DNA from: CBDCGV01 sp965216955
GTDB lineage: Bacteria > Bacteroidota > Bacteroidia > Chitinophagales > JADIYW01
Direction of reading: 5' to 3'
DNA length: 64,000 bases
Assembly (NCBI GenBank): GCA_965216955.1
Contig: CBDCGV010000017.1
Location: forward strand, 1-64,000
Part shown: positions 53,040 to 63,093 of the stretch, in pieces
Numbering within the stretch: the stretch's first letter is position 1
Layout: each line of letters begins with the position of its first letter
Notes under the pieces: model-generated
Database searches by the model: none
What the model was told of the DNA's origin: nothing
Seen by the model: only the letters and a program-made list of their open reading frames with translations
Translations under genes and position numbers: made by a program

Positions 53040-53603
53040 ATGGCCACTACTGCTGATATTAGAAACGGATTATGTATTGAACATAATAGTGATATTTTTT
53101 CAATTGTTGAATTTCAACACGTAAAGCCTGGAAAAGGACCTGCTTTTGTTAGAACAAAGATTAAAAGTCTTACTAATGGCAAAGTTTTAGATAATACTTT
53201 TCCTGCTGGTCATAAGATAAATGTTGTAAGAATTGAAAGAAGGAAATTTCAATATCTATATCCAGAAGGAGATCTTATGAACTTTATGGATAATGAAACT
53301 TTCGAGCAAATTGCACTAGAAAAATCATTTATTAGTAATGCTCTGCTTTTAAAAGAGGGGGAAACTGTTGAAATCTTATATCATGCAGAAAAAGAAGTTC
53401 CATTGATTTGTGAGATGCCTCAAAATGTAGTACTTGAAGTTACCTATACAGAACCTGGGATTAAAGGAGATACAGCCACTAATACCTTAAAACCTGCCGA
53501 ACTAGAAACGGGAGCCAAAGTTATGGTTCCACTTTTTGTTAACCAAGGAGATAAAATTAAAGTAGACACTGCTTCAAACTCGTATGTTGAGCGGGTTAAA
53601 TAA
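53040..53603 (+). CDS. efp: Elongation factor P
   Basis: Relieves ribosome stalling at proline runs. 187 residues in three beta-barrel domains; the loop VKPGKGPAFVRTK carries Lys32 at the usual modification site. YTEPGIKGDT and the C-terminal DTASNSYVERVK are standard. It precedes accB by 6 bases, an arrangement seen in many bacteria. Confidence 0.95.
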   Translation: MATTADIRNGLCIEHNSDIFSIVEFQHVKPGKGPAFVRTKIKSLTNGKVLDNTFPAGHKINVVRIERRKFQYLYPEGDLMNFMDNETFEQIALEKSFISNALLLKEGETVEILYHAEKEVPLICEMPQNVVLEVTYTEPGIKGDTATNTLKPAELETGAKVMVPLFVNQGDKIKVDTASNSYVERVK

Positions 53604-53609
53604 TATTTT

Positions 53610-54134
53610 ATGGAGTACAAACAAATTAAAGAACTCATAAAGCTTGTCAATTCTGATGATTCAAACATTGGAGAGCTTGTAATCGAAGAAGGAGATTTTA
53701 AGTTCAAGATTACGCATAAAAACTATACAAAAAAACTAATCCAAAGTAATGGAGGAAGTATAGCCGTACCGCAACAATCTATAGCTATTCCAAACTCAAC
53801 GGAAGGATTAACTATAAAAGAAACGGATACCGCTCTAGATAACTCCAATAAAGGAAAAGACGGCAAAAACGAACTCTCTGAAGAAAAAGAAAATGGAGTA
53901 GAAATAAAATCACCAATGATAGGTACTTTCTATAGATCACCTGCCCCTGATAAAGAGCCTTATATAAAAGTTGGAGATCATGTTAATGAAGGAGATATTC
54001 TATGTGTCATTGAAGCGATGAAACTTTTTAATGAGATTGAATCAGAAGTCAGTGGTAAAATCATTAAAGTCTTGGTAGACAATTCCTCCCCTGTTGAATA
54101 TGACCAACCACTTTTCTTAATTGATCCTAGTTAA
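53610..54134 (+). CDS. accB: Biotin carboxyl carrier protein of acetyl-CoA carboxylase
   Basis: Carries the biotin between carboxylase and transferase in fatty acid synthesis. 174 residues: helical N terminus, Ser/Asn/Lys-rich linker, then the biotinyl domain IKSPMIGTFYRSPAPDKEP with biotinylation Lys138 in CVIEAMKLFNEIE. Located between efp and accC. Confidence 0.94.
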   Translation: MEYKQIKELIKLVNSDDSNIGELVIEEGDFKFKITHKNYTKKLIQSNGGSIAVPQQSIAIPNSTEGLTIKETDTALDNSNKGKDGKNELSEEKENGVEIKSPMIGTFYRSPAPDKEPYIKVGDHVNEGDILCVIEAMKLFNEIESEVSGKIIKVLVDNSSPVEYDQPLFLIDPS

Positions 54135-54247
54135 ATAAATTTCTTATGAATTAGAGAATAGAAAGAAAATTAACGACCTAGTTCTAAGAATTATTTCTTT
54201 GATTTTAGTTTTTTTTCTTCTTCTTTTTCGCAAAATAGCACATTCAA

Positions 54248-55591
54248 ATGTTCAAAAAGATATTAATTGCTAATCGAGGAGAAATTGCTTTAAGGGTAAT
54301 AAGAACATGCAAAGAAATGGGTATCTCCACAGTTGCTGTTTATTCTACGGCTGATAAAGATAGTTTGCACGTACGCTTTGCAGATGAAGCTGTTTGTATA
54401 GGACCTCCACTTAGTAATGAATCTTATTTAAGTATCCCCAATTTAATGGCTGCTGTAGAAATAACCAATGCAGATGCTATACATCCCGGATATGGTTTTC
54501 TAGCTGAAAATGCGTCTTTCTCTGAAATTTGTAATGAGTATAATATCAAATTTATCGGTCCTAATGCGGAGATGATTAACAAAATGGGCGATAAAATTAC
54601 AGCTAAAGAAACAATGGTTAAGGCAGGTGTACCGGTAATTCCAGGTTCAGAAGGACTAATAAATAGTGTTAAAGAAGGGCTTGTTGTAGCAAAGGAAATA
54701 GGATATCCGATTATCCTAAAGGCCACTGCTGGTGGCGGAGGCAAAGGAATGCGAATTGTTTGGGAAGAATCCGAGTTTGAAAATGCATATGAGATGGCGC
54801 GCATAGAAGCAGGCTCTTCATTTGGCAATGATGGGATTTACCTTGAAAAATTTATTGAGGAACCGAGGCATATTGAAATTCAAATTGCCGGTGATCAGCA
54901 TGGCAATGTTATTCATCTTTCAGAAAGAGATTGCTCTATACAAAGAAGGCATCAAAAATTAGTAGAAGAATGCCCTTCGCCTTTTATTGACGACACTTTA
55001 AGACAAAAACTCGGAGAGGCCGCTATTAATGCCGCAAAATCTATTGATTATGAAAGTGTTGGAACAGTAGAGTTTTTAGTAGACAAACACAAAAAATTCT
55101 ACTTTATGGAAATGAATACACGTATACAAGTAGAACACCCCGTTACTGAAGAAGTAATGGATATAGACCTCATTAAAATGCAAATAGAAATTGCTGCAGG
55201 TAAAGCAATTGAAAATAAAAATTACTATCCTACTGCACACGCAATTGAATGTAGAATCAATGCTGAAGATCCTTATAAGAATTTTATTCCCTGCCCTGGA
55301 CAAATAACCTCTTTACATTTCAGTAAAGGACAAGGCATTCGTATTGATAGTCATGTTACCGCAGGATATGCTATAACACCTCACTATGATTCTTTAATTG
55401 CTAAAATTATTTGCCGAGCCCATACTAGAGAACAGGCTATTCAAAAAATGATTCGAGCACTAGATGAGTTCTACATTGAAGGAATAAAAACTACGATTCC
55501 CTTTCACAAGGCACTTATGAAAAATGAAGACTTTATCAATGGAAATTTTGATACTAAGTTTCTCGAAAAAAACAACCTACTTAAAAGTTAA
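54248..55591 (+). CDS. accC: Acetyl-CoA carboxylase, biotin carboxylase subunit
   Basis: ATP-dependent carboxylation of biotin. 447 residues: KKILIANRGEIALRVIRTC, HPGYGFLAENASF, ATP-grasp Gly loop KATAGGGGKGMRIV, ERDCSIQRRHQKLVEE and NTRIQVEHPVTE. The gap to accB is 113 bases. Its 3' end overlaps the convergent hypothetical membrane gene by four bases. Confidence 0.95.
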   Translation: MFKKILIANRGEIALRVIRTCKEMGISTVAVYSTADKDSLHVRFADEAVCIGPPLSNESYLSIPNLMAAVEITNADAIHPGYGFLAENASFSEICNEYNIKFIGPNAEMINKMGDKITAKETMVKAGVPVIPGSEGLINSVKEGLVVAKEIGYPIILKATAGGGGKGMRIVWEESEFENAYEMARIEAGSSFGNDGIYLEKFIEEPRHIEIQIAGDQHGNVIHLSERDCSIQRRHQKLVEECPSPFIDDTLRQKLGEAAINAAKSIDYESVGTVEFLVDKHKKFYFMEMNTRIQVEHPVTEEVMDIDLIKMQIEIAAGKAIENKNYYPTAHAIECRINAEDPYKNFIPCPGQITSLHFSKGQGIRIDSHVTAGYAITPHYDSLIAKIICRAHTREQAIQKMIRALDEFYIEGIKTTIPFHKALMKNEDFINGNFDTKFLEKNNLLKS

Positions 55592-55974
55592 GCTATTGTT
55601 TTACTCTCTATATTTTGAATTTGATAGAGTGCAGGGATCTGGAATCCTAAATAAGTTAAAATAAAGATTAAGACGTCCCATTTATATTCAAACCCAAAAA
55701 CAAAAGCATAAATTACACAGGCAATAATTAAAAAGAAAAACTTAGCACATAATCCAACCAAAGCGCTCTCCACTATTTTTTTTCCCGTTTTATTTGATTG
55801 CCTTAGGATAACTGCTATAAAGATAAAATGAACTATAAAATTCAAACAACAAAAAAAAATAACCGGTGTTTTCCACTTATAGGACTCTGTCAAACTTGGG
55901 AACGCCATCGCAATTGCTGCAAAGAGCACCAAGCTGTACACAAGATAACCTCCTAATATATTCTTTGATTTCAC
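55588..55974 (-). CDS. Small membrane protein next to AtpZ-like gene (AtpI-like)
   Basis: 128 residues with four predicted transmembrane helices (YLVYSLVLFAAIAMAF; IFFCCLNFIVHFIFIAVIL; ALVGLCAKFFFLIIACVIYAFVF; FILTYLGFQIPALYQI). In related genomes such proteins sit between AtpZ and the F-type ATP synthase genes. Here it ends against accC instead, with no ATP synthase gene nearby. Its start overlaps the AtpZ-like gene by four bases. Function inferred from position only. Confidence 0.6.
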   Translation of the reverse strand: MKSKNILGGYLVYSLVLFAAIAMAFPSLTESYKWKTPVIFFCCLNFIVHFIFIAVILRQSNKTGKKIVESALVGLCAKFFFLIIACVIYAFVFGFEYKWDVLIFILTYLGFQIPALYQIQNIESKTIA

Positions 55975-56249
55975 TTCTTTTTATCGCCTAATGACCTGAA
56001 AAGTCTATAAAAAGAAACAAAAAGTCCAAAAAAAAGAAATAAAATTGTAAACAATGGGACTTCGAATTGTAGATTTCGATCTATTTTACTGCCAATCCAA
56101 ACACAAATAAATAGTACAATGAACATTTCAAAAGCCAAACCTGAATACTTCAAGTATTCTAAATAAGGCTTTTTGTTCTCGCTAGGCAGTTTGCTCAATT
56201 CTATTCCCGGAATTGGATTTTTCAGTACTCTTGTTACTAGAAGAATCAT
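55971..56249 (-). CDS. AtpZ/AtpI family protein
   Basis: Up to 92 residues with two transmembrane helices (SGLAFEMFIVLFICVWIGSKID; VPLFTILFLFFGLFVSFYRLF); the G-x-W-I-G-x-x-x-D pattern is typical of AtpZ/AtpI, small proteins thought to aid ATP-synthase rotor assembly or ion transport. The ATG at 56249 overlaps the bactofilin gene by 68 bases; a TTG at 56198 (LSKLPSENKK) overlaps it by 17 bases and may be the true start. Confidence 0.72.
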   Translation of the reverse strand: MILLVTRVLKNPIPGIELSKLPSENKKPYLEYLKYSGLAFEMFIVLFICVWIGSKIDRNLQFEVPLFTILFLFFGLFVSFYRLFRSLGDKKK

Positions 56250-56631
56250 TGATATTGGCAGACTTAGCAGATTTGGTTGTTAAAGAACCAATTACAACAG
56301 CCCCTTCCTCCACTAAAATACGCTTATAATGAATTTCTCCTTCTATTCTACAAGTTTCAGTAAGACGCAATAATCCGTTTGTCTGGATTTTTCCAGTCAT
56401 CTTTCCAATAATGCACGCCTCCTTACATTCAATCTCTCCATGAAACTCTCCTGTTTCTCCAATAATCACTTTTTCCTTACAAACTAGCTTTCCTTTAATT
56501 CTTCCATCCACCCTAAAATCAGTATCAGAAGATATTTCTCCTTGAATAAAACTACCTGAGTTAATCCGGTTTGCTACATTACTTTCCACAGTGGTTCTAT
56601 TTACTTTTTTGTTTTTTGTACTTCCCAACAT
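56182..56631 (-). CDS. Bactofilin family cytoskeletal protein
   Basis: 149 residues. Polymer-forming beta-helix core of hydrophobic-Gly repeats (INSGSFIQGEISSDTDFRVDG, quoted as GSFIQGEISSDTDFRV; IKGKLVCKEKVIIGETGEFHG, quoted as KEKVIIGETGEFHGE; ACIIGKMTGKIQTNGLLRL), with variable polar ends. Bactofilins form filaments that position cell-wall enzymes; the M23 peptidase immediately upstream fits such partnership. ATG at 56631. Confidence 0.88.
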   Translation of the reverse strand: MLGSTKNKKVNRTTVESNVANRINSGSFIQGEISSDTDFRVDGRIKGKLVCKEKVIIGETGEFHGEIECKEACIIGKMTGKIQTNGLLRLTETCRIEGEIHYKRILVEEGAVVIGSLTTKSAKSANINDSSSNKSTEKSNSGNRIEQTA

Positions 56632-56654
56632 CTCTTTGCAATTTACAACTTTAA

Positions 56655-57524
56655 TTAAAAATCAATATAATCTTTAGGGTCAACCGGAACACCATTATAC
56701 CAAAGTTCAAAGTGTAAATGTGGTCCAGATGATTTTTCTCCTGTGTTGCCAAGTCTAGCAACTACTTCCCCAGCTTTCACTAAATTACCAACTTTTCTTA
56801 ATACTTCAGTATTATGTTTATATATACTTATTAGTCCATTTTCATGCGCAACTGCTAAAACATACCCTTCTTTAATAGTGTAAGAAGACAATATCACTCT
56901 TCCATCCAAAATTGTCTTTATTGGAGTATTTTTATTTGCGACAATATCTATCCCAAAATGTCCCTTATTATAATCAAATTCATCACTAACAATACCTTTA
57001 ACAGGTCTAACGATCAGATTTTCAAGGGCTTCTAATCCTTTTTTATCGACGCCCTCATATATAGTGAATTGTTCTTTTTCTTCAATTATCTTTCTAAAAA
57101 GACTATCTTCTTCTGAAATACTATATATATCAATACTATCATAATTGAACTGTTGCTCAAGCACAGTTATAGAGTGAGTATCTATATCATCCCTTATCAA
57201 TTTTGATAAATTTTCAATGAAATTATCAGACCGTTCTATTTCTGCTTCCAATTTATCCGTCTTAATTTTAAGATCTAACATCTCTTTACGGTCTTTATAA
57301 TTCCCATAACCAGGAATATATTGCTTCATTGGAGTATAAGCTATCAAACTATACACCAATGAGCTAAGCAATATAAAGATCATACTTAACAAAAAGAGGA
57401 TGTTTAACCGACTTAATTTGAAAGAAGTCTTAACCTCATAAATATCATCTCGTATTATCATAAAACGATATTTATTCCTCCATTTTCTTACAAAACCTCT
57501 CTTCTTATTTTTATCACGAACCAT
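56655..57524 (-). CDS. M23 family peptidase (LytM domain) with membrane anchor
   Basis: 289 residues. One transmembrane helix near 38-62 (LNILFLLSMIFILLSSLVYSL), a helical stalk (KTDKLEAEIERSDNFIENLSKLI), then the LytM domain with zinc ligands in HFGIDIVANKNTP and GPHLHFELWYNGVPVDP. Cleaves peptide cross-links in peptidoglycan at the inner-membrane face. First gene of a block with bactofilin and the AtpZ-like pair; divergent from the PorW/SprE-like gene. Confidence 0.87.
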   Translation of the reverse strand: MVRDKNKKRGFVRKWRNKYRFMIIRDDIYEVKTSFKLSRLNILFLLSMIFILLSSLVYSLIAYTPMKQYIPGYGNYKDRKEMLDLKIKTDKLEAEIERSDNFIENLSKLIRDDIDTHSITVLEQQFNYDSIDIYSISEEDSLFRKIIEEKEQFTIYEGVDKKGLEALENLIVRPVKGIVSDEFDYNKGHFGIDIVANKNTPIKTILDGRVILSSYTIKEGYVLAVAHENGLISIYKHNTEVLRKVGNLVKAGEVVARLGNTGEKSSGPHLHFELWYNGVPVDPKDYIDF

Positions 57525-57605
57525 TATTAAATCTGCTTACTTCTCGAAAAGTAAAATAATTTTAAGAAATTGCGTTTTTATTATGGTAAATACGCATAAA
57601 TCGTA

Positions 57606-60600
57606 GTGTACAACTTTAATTTACATAAATATTTTTGCCTAGTGCTTTTGATCACTTTTTGTGCTACAAAAAACATAAACGCACAAAACAAGAAAAAAAA
57701 ATACAACAAGGGTAAAAAAAGTGAGGTAAATATCCTTAAGCGAGCATATAACGATGTTACGACAAGAAATAATTATTATTTCAATGCAAACATCCTCTTT
57801 AACGAAATGCTCAAAAAACAGGAATCCGCACAAACTACAGATTATAGTAAATTATTGCCTTTTTACTTTCATGATTGGGATGCTGATTTTTCAACCCATT
57901 CTGCAGATTTAGAAACAATAGTTAAAAAAACATCTATCGTACTGCAATTACACGATAATATGAGATGGAAAGACGACTGTTATCTGTTGTTAGCTAAAGC
58001 TAGATACCTACAAAAAGATTACACTCAAGCATTAGGAGGGTTTAAGTACATTGTAACAACGATGAAGGGAGATATCGCTCGTGAAGAAAGCAAATATGAT
58101 CATAAAGCACGTTTAAAATATTTAAAAGAAAAACAAAAGGAAATTGATAAGAAGAATAAAGAAAAGCAAAAAGTAATTGAATTTTTTAAGCAACAAAGAG
58201 ATGAAGAAATAAAGAAAAAGATAGAAGAAAGGAAAAAGGAGATTGCAGAGATTAAAAAGGCTAGAGAAAAAGAAATTGCAGAAAAAATAAAGCAGAAAAA
58301 GAAAAATCTTAAAAGAAAAAAGAAAGGAAAAAAAATAAAGAAAGATTACCGAGATATTGGCAAGAATGAACCTACCGTCAAAAAGAAGGGGACAAAAGAA
58401 GAAGAAGAAGAGGAAGAAGCAACAGAAAAGAAAAACAGCTCATTAGATAAGTACAAAAATATTTATTTCGAAAAAATTAGAGAAGAAGAAATCGATAACG
58501 ATAGTGTAGTTGTCGATACCACAAAAGAGAACCTTGATGATCTAACGCTTTGGGAAAAAATCAAACATAAAAAAGCACGCCCAGAAGCTATTGTTTGGAT
58601 GGCTAAAACTTTTATGGATGTTGGGAATTACGCTGATGCAAGAAGTATGATTACTTATGGAAAAGCTTTAAGAAAATTAACCAAGAAGCAACGTAGGGAT
58701 ATGTATCTAATTGATGCATATTATTATGTACGTCAAAATAGTTATCGACTTGCCATACCTCCATTAAAAGAAGCGATAGAATATTCAAAAAAGAAGGATA
58801 AAGCGTACTACGGTTTTATACTTGCACAAATTTATAATGAGCTTGATATTCCAAATGAAGCCATTGAGCAATACAATGAAGTGCTAGCAACTAAGGCAGA
58901 TTATGAAATTCATTTATTTGCCAAATTAAATCAGGCAGATATATATAGTAAAAACAATCTTACCTCAAATGAAGAGGTATTTAAAATGCTTAATAAAATG
59001 CTTAAAAATGGGCAAAACAAAAAATACAAGCATAAAATACATTTTGCCCTTGCTAATTTGCACTTAAACATTGGTGAAATAGACCAAGCTAAATATCACC
59101 TATCACAAACAATTGAAAAAAGTGAAAACGATATAGATCAAAAAGCATTAGCATTTTTGAAGCTTGGAGAATTATATTATGATGAAGAAAATTATATGTT
59201 GGCATCTGCATATTATGATAGTACAGTTGTAACTGCTGACAAGCAAAAGCTAGATAATTTTTCAAGAATTGAGGACAAAAGCGCTTCTCTGAAAAACCTT
59301 GTAAAAGAATTAAACAATATAACAGTCCAAGACAGTCTGCTCATGCTAAGTGCAATGACGGAAACAGAACTCCAAGAATATCTCAAAGAAGCTGAAGAAA
59401 AAGGTCCCAAAAAAAGGAAATTTAAGGGCTTAATAGAAGAAGGTGAAAGAGAAGTATTTATCAATAATAGTAACAGTTCTTTTTCTACTCTATCTAATAC
59501 TTCGGGTTTATGGTATTTTTATAATAAGGAGATCATGTCAAGAGGATTTAATGAATTTAAAAGTATTTGGGGTAATGTAAAGAATGAAGACAATTGGCGA
59601 AGAAGCAGTTACAATGCTGAAATTACCACTGAAGAAACTATAGTTATAGAAGATACTACTATATCAAACGGGGCAAATACAGAAAAAGAGGTATTGGAAA
59701 TTCCTAAGAGCAAAGAAGATATTAAAAATGCAAATGAAATTATTGCTCAGGCATATTACAATACTGGAACCATCTTTATGCATAATTTGGAAAATAGACC
59801 AAAAGCTATCAATTACTTTGAAAAACTAATAAGCAAGTATCCTGATCATGAATTGAACGATAAAGCAAGATATGCCCTTTACTTATTGCATACAGAAGAA
59901 AACAACCTAATTGCAGCAAATAGGCACAAGGACTATCTATTAAATAAAGACCCTCACTCGATGATTGCGCATGCCATCACTACTGACTATAAGGTTGTAA
60001 GAGAAAAGACAAAAAGAGCAAAAGATGAAGTTGAAATAATGTATGCTTCTACGTATAGCTTATTTGAAGATGGAGAATATCTAAAAGTATTGGAAAACAA
60101 TAAGTCCGCACTAGAAAAGTATGGTGAAAATTATTTTACCCCCAAGTTTAAATTTTTAGAGGCACTTTCTTTTGGGCATCTTAAAAAAACAATAGAATTA
60201 AAAAATAGTCTTTCTGAAATTATTAGAAAGTACCCAGATCATGAAATAAAGGATAAAGCAGTTGAATATTTAGCCATAATTAATAAAAGCGAAATTCAAG
60301 AAAAAGACAAAACGAATAAGGAAGTTTCTTCTCAAGAAGAAAAAGGTAAAGACAAGCCAAAAGAAGAAGAATCTATTTATAAAATGGACACTAAACCTGG
60401 TTTATTTGCTCTGGTTTATATCAGAGATAATAGTCTCCCTATTCAGGAGTTTGTAAAAAATATAAATGATTACCACGCCCAAAAATACACCGATAGAAAA
60501 TTAAAAGTTAGCAATGCCTTTTTAAGTATAAAAGAACCCTTATTAATTATCAAAAGATTTAGAGATAAAGCGGATGGTATAGCATATTTTAACACTTTGC

Positions 60601-60749
60601 AAGAAGAAAAAGCTGATATTTTTGGAAAATATAACTTAGAAGACATAGAACTTTTCATAATTTCTCAAAATAACTTTCGAACTTTGTTTCAGACAAAAGA
60701 CGTAAATGCATACAGACAATTTTTTATAAAAAATTATCTACTTAAATAA
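57606..60749 (+). CDS. PorW/SprE-like TPR lipoprotein of the type IX secretion system
   Basis: 1047 residues. GTG start, signal with a possible lipobox Cys near 19 (LLITFCATK). TPR-like repeats in three blocks (WKDDCYLLLAKARYLQKDYT; ARPEAIVWMAKTFMDVGNY; AYYNTGTIFMHNLENRPKA). Residues about 175-300 are a Lys/Glu-rich coiled segment inserted among repeats. The architecture and size fit SprE/PorW, required for T9SS function in Flavobacteriia; the T9SS-type signals elsewhere in the window agree. It is divergent from the M23 gene and followed by a PBP1A gene one base after its stop. Confidence 0.75.
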   Translation: MYNFNLHKYFCLVLLITFCATKNINAQNKKKKYNKGKKSEVNILKRAYNDVTTRNNYYFNANILFNEMLKKQESAQTTDYSKLLPFYFHDWDADFSTHSADLETIVKKTSIVLQLHDNMRWKDDCYLLLAKARYLQKDYTQALGGFKYIVTTMKGDIAREESKYDHKARLKYLKEKQKEIDKKNKEKQKVIEFFKQQRDEEIKKKIEERKKEIAEIKKAREKEIAEKIKQKKKNLKRKKKGKKIKKDYRDIGKNEPTVKKKGTKEEEEEEEATEKKNSSLDKYKNIYFEKIREEEIDNDSVVVDTTKENLDDLTLWEKIKHKKARPEAIVWMAKTFMDVGNYADARSMITYGKALRKLTKKQRRDMYLIDAYYYVRQNSYRLAIPPLKEAIEYSKKKDKAYYGFILAQIYNELDIPNEAIEQYNEVLATKADYEIHLFAKLNQADIYSKNNLTSNEEVFKMLNKMLKNGQNKKYKHKIHFALANLHLNIGEIDQAKYHLSQTIEKSENDIDQKALAFLKLGELYYDEENYMLASAYYDSTVVTADKQKLDNFSRIEDKSASLKNLVKELNNITVQDSLLMLSAMTETELQEYLKEAEEKGPKKRKFKGLIEEGEREVFINNSNSSFSTLSNTSGLWYFYNKEIMSRGFNEFKSIWGNVKNEDNWRRSSYNAEITTEETIVIEDTTISNGANTEKEVLEIPKSKEDIKNANEIIAQAYYNTGTIFMHNLENRPKAINYFEKLISKYPDHELNDKARYALYLLHTEENNLIAANRHKDYLLNKDPHSMIAHAITTDYKVVREKTKRAKDEVEIMYASTYSLFEDGEYLKVLENNKSALEKYGENYFTPKFKFLEALSFGHLKKTIELKNSLSEIIRKYPDHEIKDKAVEYLAIINKSEIQEKDKTNKEVSSQEEKGKDKPKEEESIYKMDTKPGLFALVYIRDNSLPIQEFVKNINDYHAQKYTDRKLKVSNAFLSIKEPLLIIKRFRDKADGIAYFNTLQEEKADIFGKYNLEDIELFIISQNNFRTLFQTKDVNAYRQFFIKNYLLK

Positions 60750-60750
60750 A

Positions 60751-63039
60751 ATGTCTGAAAAGAAAAATCGAAAATTTAGCATGTTTTGGCCTGTATTATG
60801 GCTTGGCTTTATTGGAGTGCTTTTATTTATTCCATTGTTCTTTCTTTTTATAAGTAAAGGTGGTTTGGGACCTCTTCCTGATTTTGAAGAGCTAGAAAAT
60901 CCTCAAAGTAATTTAGCCTCTGAGATTTACTCTGTAGATAGTGTTTTACTGGGAAAGTTCTATATCGATAATAGAACTAACGTAAGCTATGAAGACCTTT
61001 CACAAAATTTGATTAATGCACTTATTTCAACTGAAGATAAACGCTATAGAAAACATGCGGGTATTGATCTTGAAGGAACAGCTAGAATGCTTTTTTTTAT
61101 GGGTAGAAAAGGTGGTGGGAGTACTATCACTCAGCAACTATCAAAATTGCTGTTCACGAAGGGTTCTAAAAGCAGAATTCAAAGAATCAAGCAAAAACTG
61201 CAAGAATATGTCATCGCCATTCGCTTAGAACGTAGTTATACAAAAAATGAAATTATTGCAATGTACTTAAATACATTCGATTTTATCAATGGTGCGGTTG
61301 GTATTAAAAGTGCTTCTAAAATCTATTTCAACACTACTCCTGAAGATCTAACGGAAAGCCAAGCAGCAACCCTTGTTGGAATGCTTAAAAACCCAAGTTT
61401 ATATAATCCAATTAGCAGGAATGAGAAATTTAGAGAATATGCATTAGACAGAAGAAACGTGGTGCTTTTTTTAATGAAAGAACAAAGCCATATCGATCAA
61501 ACTCAATTCGACACACTTTCTGTAAAACCACTCAATACTAAATATACCAAAGTAGACCATATTGAAGGTCTTGCCCCTTATTTTAGGAGTGTTCTTGCTG
61601 AATATTTGAAAGAATGGTGTACAAATAATTTAAAAGTTGACGGATCTCAGTATAACATTTATAAAGATGGGCTTAAAATTTATACTACTGTTCATTCTAA
61701 AATGCAGCGATATGCAGAAGAAGCTGTAAAGGAACATTTATCGGAATTGCAAGATGCCTTTTATAATCAATTTAAGAGATATAGATATTGGAAACCGTGG
61801 AAGGAGGACGATGGAAAAAAAGTTTTGAACCTAGCCTTGAAGAACAACGAGACCTACAAAGCCCTAAAAAAGAAGGGTGCCCCTAAAGACAGTATTGACA
61901 GAGTAATGAACCGCCAACGAAAAATGGAAGTTTTTACTTGGGATGGAAAAGTGGATACAACAATGAGTATTTTAGACTCGATCAAACACTACAAAATGTT
62001 CTTACAAACTGGATTTATGGCCATGGAGCCAAGTACAGGATATGTAAGAGCATGGGTTGGTGGTATTGATTTCGAACACTTCAAATATGATCATGTAAAC
62101 ATCAATACTAAAAGACAAGTTGGATCTACTTTTAAACCAATTCTCTATGCTTTGGCAGTTGATAATGGATGGTCTCCTTGTCTAAAAATACCAAATGTTC
62201 CTGTTACCATATACACCGAAACAGGTGATCCTTGGACTCCAAAAAATTCTGATAGAGATGGATATGGTGGAGAGATTTCGTTAAAAAAATGTCTAGCTAA
62301 ATCAAAAAATAACTGTGCGGCATATATCGTCAAAAACTTAGGTCCATACGCATTAGCAGAAATGGCAAAAAGAATGGGGGTTATGAGCCCTCTCACCCCT
62401 GTTTATTCTTTGGCATTGGGTTCTGCCGACATTTCTCTTACTGAAATGATGACCGTTTACAGTACTTTCGTTAATGGAGGAGTTAGAACCACACCTGTTT
62501 TTATAAATAGAATTGAAGACAAAAATGGGAATACTATACAAACTTTCCCAAGTGAACAGGTTGAAGTAATGAGTGAAGTAACTGCCCATATTATGCTAGA
62601 AATGATGAAAGGTGTTGTAAATGCTGGAGGAACAGCTGCAAGTGTAAAATTCAGATATAATATTCCGGGAGATGTTGCAGGAAAAACAGGAACAACAAAT
62701 AATCATACAGATGGATGGTTTATGGGCGTTACTCCAGAGCTCATGGCAGGTGCGTGGGTTGGATGCGATGACCCTTTTTTAAGGTTTAGAGAATTAAGGT
62801 ATGGTGCAGGGGGAAAAATGGCTATGCCTATTTGGGCTAAGTTTTTCCAAAAATCGTTTGCAGATAAGTCGTTAGGATTAAACAAAGAGGGTACATTTTT
62901 CGAACCTAAACAAGAATTAAATATTGAGTGGGATTGCAGTCTTCATAATCAGGATATTGATCCTGACATCGATCTAAACCAATCAATAGAAGAAGACGTA
63001 AAAGAGCCTCCAAAAGACCTTGATAGTGAATTTGATTAA
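60751..63039 (+). CDS. Bifunctional penicillin-binding protein 1A
   Basis: Class A PBP making and cross-linking peptidoglycan. 762 residues: N-terminal transmembrane helix (MFWPVLWLGFIGVLLFIPLF), transglycosylase domain with Glu95 in STEDKRYRKHAG and GGSTITQQLSKLLF, transpeptidase domain with S459xxK462 (GSTFKP), S518xN520 (SKNNCAAY) and K645TG (KTGTTNNHTDGWFMG). Acidic tail at the end. Starts one base after the PorW/SprE-like stop. Confidence 0.94.
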   Translation: MSEKKNRKFSMFWPVLWLGFIGVLLFIPLFFLFISKGGLGPLPDFEELENPQSNLASEIYSVDSVLLGKFYIDNRTNVSYEDLSQNLINALISTEDKRYRKHAGIDLEGTARMLFFMGRKGGGSTITQQLSKLLFTKGSKSRIQRIKQKLQEYVIAIRLERSYTKNEIIAMYLNTFDFINGAVGIKSASKIYFNTTPEDLTESQAATLVGMLKNPSLYNPISRNEKFREYALDRRNVVLFLMKEQSHIDQTQFDTLSVKPLNTKYTKVDHIEGLAPYFRSVLAEYLKEWCTNNLKVDGSQYNIYKDGLKIYTTVHSKMQRYAEEAVKEHLSELQDAFYNQFKRYRYWKPWKEDDGKKVLNLALKNNETYKALKKKGAPKDSIDRVMNRQRKMEVFTWDGKVDTTMSILDSIKHYKMFLQTGFMAMEPSTGYVRAWVGGIDFEHFKYDHVNINTKRQVGSTFKPILYALAVDNGWSPCLKIPNVPVTIYTETGDPWTPKNSDRDGYGGEISLKKCLAKSKNNCAAYIVKNLGPYALAEMAKRMGVMSPLTPVYSLALGSADISLTEMMTVYSTFVNGGVRTTPVFINRIEDKNGNTIQTFPSEQVEVMSEVTAHIMLEMMKGVVNAGGTAASVKFRYNIPGDVAGKTGTTNNHTDGWFMGVTPELMAGAWVGCDDPFLRFRELRYGAGGKMAMPIWAKFFQKSFADKSLGLNKEGTFFEPKQELNIEWDCSLHNQDIDPDIDLNQSIEEDVKEPPKDLDSEFD

Positions 63040-63093
63040 TTAAGTTCAACTCTCCGCAACTTTATTTAACTTCATCTTGTTTGCAAATGTGCA

